From Bradyrhizobium sp. SSBR45G (GTDB lineage: Bacteria; Pseudomonadota; Alphaproteobacteria; Rhizobiales; Xanthobacteraceae), in the NCBI RefSeq assembly GCF_030159255.1, contig NZ_BSCT01000007.1, positions 209,237-273,236 on the forward strand: a stretch of 64,000 nt of DNA, in the 5' to 3' direction. Shown here in pieces: positions 63,804 through 64,000 of the stretch. A model generated the notes under the pieces. It had not been told where the DNA came from and ran no database searches. It saw only the letters and a program-made list of their open reading frames with translations. The translations under genes were made by a program, and so were the position numbers. Every line of letters starts with the position of its first letter. The first letter of the stretch is position 1.

Positions 63804-63957
63804 GTTTCAGGCAGATCGAATAGCAGCGACGATTCAACATCTTGGCGCGGCGACCTGATTTGTTGCGCAGGATGCCGCGAGACGTCCGACACGTCGCAAG
63901 CAACACGCGTCGGGAATACGACAGGAGCTTGAAGGCGAGGCACAAGCACAAGCAGAA

Positions 63958-64000
63958 GCGGGGGGGCGGGGGGCGGGGGGGGGGGGGCGGGGGGGGGAGA
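63958..64000. other. Poly-G low-complexity end
   Basis: The last ~43 bases are nearly all G with single C interruptions. They follow CAAGCAGAAG, the first ten bases of a common Illumina adapter, so this is probably a sequencing or assembly artefact at a contig end and not genomic sequence. Confidence 0.75.

Noticed and set aside
1..64000. CRISPR arrays, tRNA and rRNA genes
   Set aside because: No regularly spaced repeats, cloverleaf sequences or conserved rRNA segments were seen.

Overview
The window is high-GC DNA with alphaproteobacterial gene content. A GcrA-type regulator, arginase, OpgC, a phasin, a DUF6894 protein, a complete C-P lyase set and a fixABCX operon behind a sigma-54 promoter together suggest a diazotrophic Bradyrhizobium-like bacterium. 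This is inferred from gene content and style; no marker gene such as rRNA is present. The last ~43 bases are almost pure G and probably a contig-end artefact, so this looks like draft sequence.

Region by region: 1-7.3 kb is a phage packaging locus on the minus strand (small terminase, large terminase, portal). It is not a normal phage block. A membrane protein plus a lysozyme-like protein sit between the large terminase and the portal. A second membrane-anchored protein plus a second effector-like protein split the portal gene into an N-terminal and a C-terminal part. I read both pairs as toxin/immunity-like cassettes; this is the most unusual part of the window. 7.2-7.8 kb is an intergenic stretch with repeated motifs. 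7.8-19.5 kb holds an outer-membrane protein, a very large hybrid histidine kinase, malic enzyme, arginase, OpgC, a cytochrome c, a phasin and small hypotheticals. 19.6-22 kb holds small genes and decayed sequence, including a GlxA-type regulator lacking its N-terminal domain. 22-28 kb holds an ICMT-like methyltransferase, a BamA paralogue and secreted proteins. 27.7-30.1 kb holds a GcrA paralogue and a phage-type S24 repressor whose promoter shares an operator-like motif with the next gene. 30-34 kb holds a quinone reductase, SugE and an integral membrane protein.

33.8-48.0 kb is the phosphonate region: phnGHIJKLMN plus a flavoprotein on the minus strand, phnF between, phnCDE1E2 on the minus strand, and a divergent plus-strand unit of a hexapeptide transferase, a second phnM and DUF1045. 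Pho-box-like sequences lie before all three transcription units and a perfect 12-bp inverted repeat lies between phnG and phnF, so phosphate starvation (PhoB) and PhnF probably control import and C-P bond cleavage.

48-52.6 kb is an ABC importer with an acetamidase/formamidase and an SDR. 53.1-54.3 kb is ahpC-ahpD. 54.7-58.1 kb is a Sel1-like membrane protein and an unusual fused double periplasmic binding protein. 58.1-63.8 kb is molybdenum-related (modD, DUF2478, Mop) followed by fixXCBA, which transfers electrons toward nitrogenase.
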